From the NCBI GenBank assembly GCA_958415245.1, contig CATYYP010000002.1, forward strand, positions 1-23,679: a DNA stretch of 23,679 bases, in the 5' to 3' direction. Made by a program: the position numbers and the translations under genes. Source of the stretch: Schaalia odontolytica (GTDB taxonomy: Bacteria > Actinomycetota > Actinomycetes > Actinomycetales > Actinomycetaceae). The notes under the pieces are model-generated. The model made no database searches, was not told the DNA's origin, and worked only from the letters and a program-made list of their open reading frames with translations. This document shows, in pieces, positions 19,273 through 23,679 of the stretch; the first letter of the stretch is position 1; each line of letters starts with the position of its first letter.

Positions 19273-21663
19273 TCACCCTTCCAAGGAGCGGGCGAACTGG
19301 CGAGCGTAGAAGATGCGCTGAGCAACCTCGATAAGGAGGGCCGCGCAGGCACCGACGCACGCGATGACGAGCCACTCGTATCCGCTCGGCGCGACCATCG
19401 AGAAGAAGTGACGCACGGGCGGAATGAGCACGCCACCCACGGTCGCGGAAATGACGCTCACGAGGAGCACCCACTTCCAGGTCGAGAGCGGGCGCGACGT
19501 AATGACGAGCAGCCAGATGGCGCCCAGCATGAGGGAGAGAATCGCGGCCGTGGACTCGCGCGCCTGCGGCGGGCCATCAACGATACCGAAGGCCGTGAGG
19601 GCGGCCGCCGCCAGGATGATACCCGTGGGCATCGCGAGCGACAGCGTGCGCTTCAGGAATCCGGGCACGTAGCGGCGCGGGTTCGGCCACAACGCCAGGA
19701 AGAACGCGGGAATACCGATCGTCAGCGAGTCGATGTAGCTGAACTGGCGGGGCAGGAACGGATAACGCCAGCCGACCAGGGCCGTCACGATGACGAGGAC
19801 GGCAGCGTAGGTGGTCTTCGCCAGGAACAGCGAGGACACGCGTTCCATGTTGGCGATGATGCGGCGGCCCTCCGAGAGGACACCCGGCAACACCGAGAAC
19901 TTCGAGTCCACGAGAACGATCTGCGCGACCGCCTTCGTGGCCTGCGTGCCGTTCCCCATCGCGATACCCAGGTCGGCGTCCTTGAGCGCGAGGGCGTCGT
20001 TCACGCCGTCACCCGTCATGGCCACGCAGTGATCGCGCGCCTGGAGCGCGCCGACCATCGCTCGCTTCTGCTCGGGAGTCACGCGCCCGAACACGTCGTG
20101 GTTCTCGATCGCGTCGATGAATGCCTCTGAGGTCAGGTCTTCGGGCAGGTCACGCGCGTCCATGAGGCGCGCGGGCGTGCCATCGGGCGCGGTCAGGCCT
20201 GCCTGAGCGGCCAGCGCACCCACCGTCGTCGGGTTGTCACCCGAGATGACGCGGACGTGCACATCCTGCGAGCGGAAGTAGTCGAGTGTCTCGGCAGCGT
20301 CGGGGCGCAGGTCCTCCTCGAGGACCACGAGGGCGGCAACGCTACGGCGTGCGGGAAGCTCGTCATCGACCACAGCCTCGTCGGCGTGGACGAGGGCCAC
20401 CACGCGGGAGCCTTCCTGCGCGATGCCCCGCACCTTCGCGAGGAGCTCGGCGTTGGCAGCCGAGGCCTCGTCAATGACGAACTCGGGGGCGCCGAGGATC
20501 CAGGATTCGCTCCCGCTCCCCCACGCGCTCCACTTGCGCGCCGAGGAGAAGGGGACGGACCACCCGATCCGCTCGGACGCGCCGGAGCGCTCAGATTCGC
20601 CCAAGTGCTCCCAGATAGCTTCTGCCGTCGCGTTGGTACGGTCGCTCGCGGCACTCGCCAGTGCGCGAAGCACCACAACTTCGTCACCGGAAACGACCTC
20701 GACGCCCCGCACGCGAATGCCACCGGTGGTGAGGGTGCCCGTCTTGTCGAGGCACAGGCAGTCCACGCGCGCGAGGACCTCAACGGCGGGAAGTTCCTGG
20801 ACGAGCACACCGCGGCGTGCCAGCGTCGCCGATCCGATCGCGAAGTTCATGGACGTCAGGAGCACCAGGCCCTGCGGGATCATGCCGATCACCGAGGCGA
20901 CAGAGAGCACGAGGGCCTCGCGCCAGTCTCCCCCGTGACCGCCAGCAATGCGATTCTGCGAGTAGAAGGTCAGAACGACGATGGGAAGCAGCATCACGGA
21001 AACGACCTGCAGCACCCGGTTAATCGACGTCTGGATCTCCGAAACCGTACGCGTGAAGGCACGCGCCTGTTCGGACAGGCCCTGCGCGTAGACGCGCTCA
21101 CCCACAGCGGTGGCCACCATGCGGCCAGCACCTGCGACGACGCTCGTGCCGGCCAACAGCTGATCGCCCTGCTTCTTCTTCACGGGGCGCGACTCGCCGG
21201 TCAGCAGCGACTCGTCGATTTCGAGGCCCGCCGAGGACAGGACCGTGCCGTCCACGCTCACCTGATCGCCGAGCGTCAGATCGATGACGTCGTCAAGCAC
21301 GACGTCACGTGCGGGGACGACCGACAGGGTGCCGTCACGCAGGACGGTCGCCTGCGGAGCATCGACGATAGCGAGCGAGTCGAGGGTTCGCTTGGCACGC
21401 AGCTCAGAAAAGATGCCGATCACCGCGTTGATGATCATCACGCCGCCGAAAATGCCATCACGCAGGTCGCCGAACAGCAGCACGATCACGGACGCCGCGA
21501 CGATGATCGCGTTGAACAGCGTCAGCACGTTTTCTCGAATAATCGACGTCACCGAGCGGGACGTACGATCCTTCACCTGGTTGACCGCGCCACGGGCGAC
21601 GCGCTCGGCGACCTCGGCGGCGCTCAGGCCATGTTCATCGATCGTCAGGCTGTCAGCGCTCAT
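19273..21663 (-). CDS. P-type cation ATPase, CtpE-like
   Basis: Membrane ion pump energised by ATP with a phospho-aspartate intermediate. From the ATG at 21663 (GAGGAGGG upstream) it has 796 residues. In order: an N-terminal helix pair, the actuator domain with LTGES (154-158), the M4 motif MIPQGLVLLTS (261-271), the phosphorylation site DKTGTLT (D306), the hinge GDGVND (551-556), and about six C-terminal membrane segments. The overall sequence recalls Mycobacterium CtpE, reported as a calcium transporter, including EIDESLLTGE and LVQELPA(V/I)E. The M4 glutamate of PEGL is glutamine here (Q264), which may alter ion preference. No heavy-metal CPC motif or N-terminal metal-binding domain is present. 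The start overlaps the terC stop by 11 bases. Family is firm; the ion is inferred. Confidence 0.9.
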   Translation of the reverse strand: MSADSLTIDEHGLSAAEVAERVARGAVNQVKDRTSRSVTSIIRENVLTLFNAIIVAASVIVLLFGDLRDGIFGGVMIINAVIGIFSELRAKRTLDSLAIVDAPQATVLRDGTLSVVPARDVVLDDVIDLTLGDQVSVDGTVLSSAGLEIDESLLTGESRPVKKKQGDQLLAGTSVVAGAGRMVATAVGERVYAQGLSEQARAFTRTVSEIQTSINRVLQVVSVMLLPIVVLTFYSQNRIAGGHGGDWREALVLSVASVIGMIPQGLVLLTSMNFAIGSATLARRGVLVQELPAVEVLARVDCLCLDKTGTLTTGGIRVRGVEVVSGDEVVVLRALASAASDRTNATAEAIWEHLGESERSGASERIGWSVPFSSARKWSAWGSGSESWILGAPEFVIDEASAANAELLAKVRGIAQEGSRVVALVHADEAVVDDELPARRSVAALVVLEEDLRPDAAETLDYFRSQDVHVRVISGDNPTTVGALAAQAGLTAPDGTPARLMDARDLPEDLTSEAFIDAIENHDVFGRVTPEQKRAMVGALQARDHCVAMTGDGVNDALALKDADLGIAMGNGTQATKAVAQIVLVDSKFSVLPGVLSEGRRIIANMERVSSLFLAKTTYAAVLVIVTALVGWRYPFLPRQFSYIDSLTIGIPAFFLALWPNPRRYVPGFLKRTLSLAMPTGIILAAAALTAFGIVDGPPQARESTAAILSLMLGAIWLLVITSRPLSTWKWVLLVSVISATVGGVLIPPVRHFFSMVAPSGYEWLVIACVGACAALLIEVAQRIFYARQFARSLEG

Positions 21664-22651
21664 CGGCACCCTCCTCGTCCATCGCGCTGCGCACCAGCGA
21701 CGCAATCACGGTGACCACGAGAGTCACGACGATTACTCCCAGCGACACAGACACCGAAATCTCCGGCGCCCACTCGAAGCCGTGGCCCCCATTGATGAAC
21801 GGTAGCGTGTTGGCGTGCAGGGCCTCAAGAATCAGCTTAATGCCGATAAAACTGAGAATGACGCCGAGGCCGTAACCCAGGTACACGAGTTTGCCGAGGA
21901 GCGCGTCCACCAGGAAGAACAGCTGTCGCAGCCCCATGAGTGCAAACACGTTGCACGCAAAAACCAGGAATGCCTGCGAGGTGATACCGAAGATCGCGGG
22001 AATCGAGTCGAAGGCAAACATGAGGTCGGCGGAGCCCAGCGCCAGCACGACGACGAACAGCGGAGTGAGGTACGTACGTCCGCCGTGACGGTAGAGCATA
22101 CGGTCGCCAATGAAGCCGTCCGTGATGGGAAGGACACGGCGCACGACTCGGATGAACGCGTTCTCCTCGTACTCCTCGTCGTCGCCGCCACCGGTCGCGG
22201 TCTCCTTGATCTGCGAGAAAGCAGTCCACAGCAGCCACACACCGAAAATGAAGAACACCCAGGAGAAGCGCGCCACCAGCGCGGCACCCAGCAGAATGAA
22301 CACGAGGCGCAGAAGCAGCGCGATGACGATGCCGAAGAGCAGCGCCTTCTGCTGGTTCTCTCGCGGCACCCGGAATGCTTTCAGGATCAGGATGAACACG
22401 AAAAGGTTGTCCACTGAGAGCGACCATTCCATCGCCCATCCCGCGTAGAACTCCTGGGCGTACAGCCACCCGTTCGTCAGCCAAATTCCGACGCCGAAGA
22501 CTGCTGCCAATCCCACGTAGAAAAGCGTCCAGCGAGCCGCCTCAGCAGCCGTCGGCGGATGGGGATTACGGGCATGCCCGAGGAAATCGAGCGCGACCAG
22601 ACCAATGGCAACGAGGGCCAGAATGCCCCACGCCCACGGGTGAACAACCAT
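21653..22651 (-). CDS. TerC-family integral membrane protein (complete copy)
   Basis: TerC-family proteins are multi-pass membrane proteins; members such as Alx and the Bacillus MeeF/MeeY proteins act in manganese export or supply to secreted enzymes, others in tellurite resistance. The 332-residue protein has about nine hydrophobic segments and the paired acidic motifs SLSVDNLFVF (D81) and SADLMFAFDSIPAI (D209, D215), expected to bind cation. PFINGGH precedes the last helix. A cytosolic-looking loop is strongly acidic (DDEEYEE at 157-163). AAGAGG precedes the ATG. It lies 58 bases downstream of a second terC; that gap holds a TAAAAT (22680-22685) that could be a -10, without a clear -35. It overlaps the ATPase start by 11 bases. 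Substrate is inferred from the family. Confidence 0.93.
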   Translation of the reverse strand: MVVHPWAWGILALVAIGLVALDFLGHARNPHPPTAAEAARWTLFYVGLAAVFGVGIWLTNGWLYAQEFYAGWAMEWSLSVDNLFVFILILKAFRVPRENQQKALLFGIVIALLLRLVFILLGAALVARFSWVFFIFGVWLLWTAFSQIKETATGGGDDEEYEENAFIRVVRRVLPITDGFIGDRMLYRHGGRTYLTPLFVVVLALGSADLMFAFDSIPAIFGITSQAFLVFACNVFALMGLRQLFFLVDALLGKLVYLGYGLGVILSFIGIKLILEALHANTLPFINGGHGFEWAPEISVSVSLGVIVVTLVVTVIASLVRSAMDEEGADER

Positions 22652-22709
22652 AAGTACCTCTTAACTATCCGACCATGGAATTTTACCGCTGCCCCACGGT
22701 CCACTCGCG

Positions 22710-23679
22710 TCACGCGCGCCGTTTGCTGGAAACCGCGAGGGAAGCCACGACCGTGACCAGGATGGTAACAACAATGAAGCCCAGCGAGAACGCGATGGAC
22801 GGCTCGGGGATAGCGGATACCTCGTGGCCGCCATTGATGAACGGTAGTTCGTTGGTGTGCAGCGCGTGGTTGATCAGCTTGAAGCCGATGAAGCCCAGAA
22901 TCGCGGCAAGGCCGTAGTGGAGGAACACGATGCGGTCGAGCAGGCCATCGATGAGGAAGTAGAGCTGGCGCAGGCCGAGCAGCGAAAACGCGTTAGCAGC
23001 GAACACCAGGTACGCCTCGGAGGTCAGCGAGTAGATCGCGGGGATCGAGTCGACGGCAAACATGACGTCGGCGGTGCCGATCGCGATGACGCACAGCAGC
23101 ATCGGCGTGATGTAGGTGCGGCCGCCGTGACGGTAGAGCATACGCGAACCGATAAAGCCGTCGGTGACGGGCACGACCTTCGACACCCAGCGCACGATTG
23201 ACGGCGGCCGGTACTCCTCGTCGTCGTCATCGCTAGCCCCTTCACGCACCTGGCTGATCGCGGTCCACAGCAGCCACGCGCCGAACAGGTAGAAGACCCA
23301 CGAGAAGTTTTCGATGAGCGCGGCGCCCGCCAGAATGAAGATGAGGCGCAGAACCAGGGCGATGATGATGCCGGCGAGCAGCACCTCCTGCTGGTTTTTC
23401 CTGGGCACGCGGAAGGTGGACAGGATGATGACGAACACGAACAGGTTGTCAATACTCAGCGCTTTTTCGGTGATGTAACCGCCGAGGTATTCCTGGCCGT
23501 ATTGGGGTCCCCAGACCGCCCAGACGATGGCGCCGAAAATAAGGGCGATCACGATGTAGGCGACGGACCACCAGGTCGCTTCCTTGAGCGTGGGTTCGTG
23601 GGGTGTGCGGACGTGGCCGACGATGTCGACGACGATCATGGTCAGGATGATGCCAGCCAGGACGATCCAGGCAAGGGCG
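22710..23679 (-). CDS. TerC-family integral membrane protein, second copy (5' end outside window)
   Basis: Tandem paralogue of the preceding gene; 322 residues are visible and the frame is open to the window edge. An internal ATG at 23637-23639 is not the real start: upstream codons continue the first helix (ALAWIVLAGIILT) and align with WAWGILALVAIGLV of the other copy, so only a few residues are missing. The conserved SIDNLFVF, FRVPRKNQQ, GTADVMFAVDSIPAI and PFINGGHE are present, with an acidic loop DDDDEEYR between membrane segments. The C-terminus is basic (SSKRRA), unlike the acidic end of its neighbour. Transcribed first, it probably heads the terC-terC-ATPase operon. Function as for the other copy is by family only. 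Confidence 0.92.
   Translation of the reverse strand, partial: ALAWIVLAGIILTMIVVDIVGHVRTPHEPTLKEATWWSVAYIVIALIFGAIVWAVWGPQYGQEYLGGYITEKALSIDNLFVFVIILSTFRVPRKNQQEVLLAGIIIALVLRLIFILAGAALIENFSWVFYLFGAWLLWTAISQVREGASDDDDEEYRPPSIVRWVSKVVPVTDGFIGSRMLYRHGGRTYITPMLLCVIAIGTADVMFAVDSIPAIYSLTSEAYLVFAANAFSLLGLRQLYFLIDGLLDRIVFLHYGLAAILGFIGFKLINHALHTNELPFINGGHEVSAIPEPSIAFSLGFIVVTILVTVVASLAVSSKRRA

Overview
The window is GC-rich chromosomal DNA from a high-GC Gram-positive bacterium (Actinobacteria). The gene order and protein sequences best fit the Actinomyces/Schaalia group, but genus is inferred from memory of homologues and was not tested. It holds fifteen real genes: thirteen complete ones, and a secG and a second terC that run off the two ends. 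Every intergenic gap is under about 210 bases. I see no tRNA, rRNA, CRISPR array, insertion sequence or prophage gene. Most long ORFs opposite the real genes are shadows of GC-rich codons.

Bases 1-9844 are a co-directional minus-strand block, in transcription order uvrC-purT-rapZ-yvcK-whiA-gap-pgk-tpiA-secG. Apart from purT this is the classical actinobacterial DNA-repair / RapZ-YvcK-WhiA / lower-glycolysis / SecG cluster. uvrC-purT and rapZ-yvcK are translationally coupled. gap has its own promoter region and is followed by a strong hairpin. pgk and tpiA are 3 nt apart, and secG seems to restart from a promoter partly buried in the tpiA terminator.

Bases 10031-15399 are on the plus strand: glnA (class I glutamine synthetase with the adenylylation tyrosine), then after a terminator two tandem paralogous long-chain acyl-CoA synthetases, the second carrying a proline-rich insertion. 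A bidirectional terminator separates them from a minus-strand pair, an unrecognised five-helix membrane protein downstream of uvrA. uvrA diverges from a small YciI-family gene across about 57 bases, and both of these genes look leaderless. A second bidirectional terminator follows yciI.

Bases 19273-23679 (minus strand) form a metal-ion module: two tandem TerC-family membrane proteins (the first truncated by the window edge) and a CtpE-like P-type ATPase whose start overlaps the terC stop by 11 nt.

I found no clear candidate for an entirely new system. The best second-look items are the TerC-TerC-CtpE operon, a dyad-symmetric element centred on CACGTG in front of gap, purT inside the uvrC-rapZ cluster, and the apparent leaderless starts of uvrA, uvrC and yciI.
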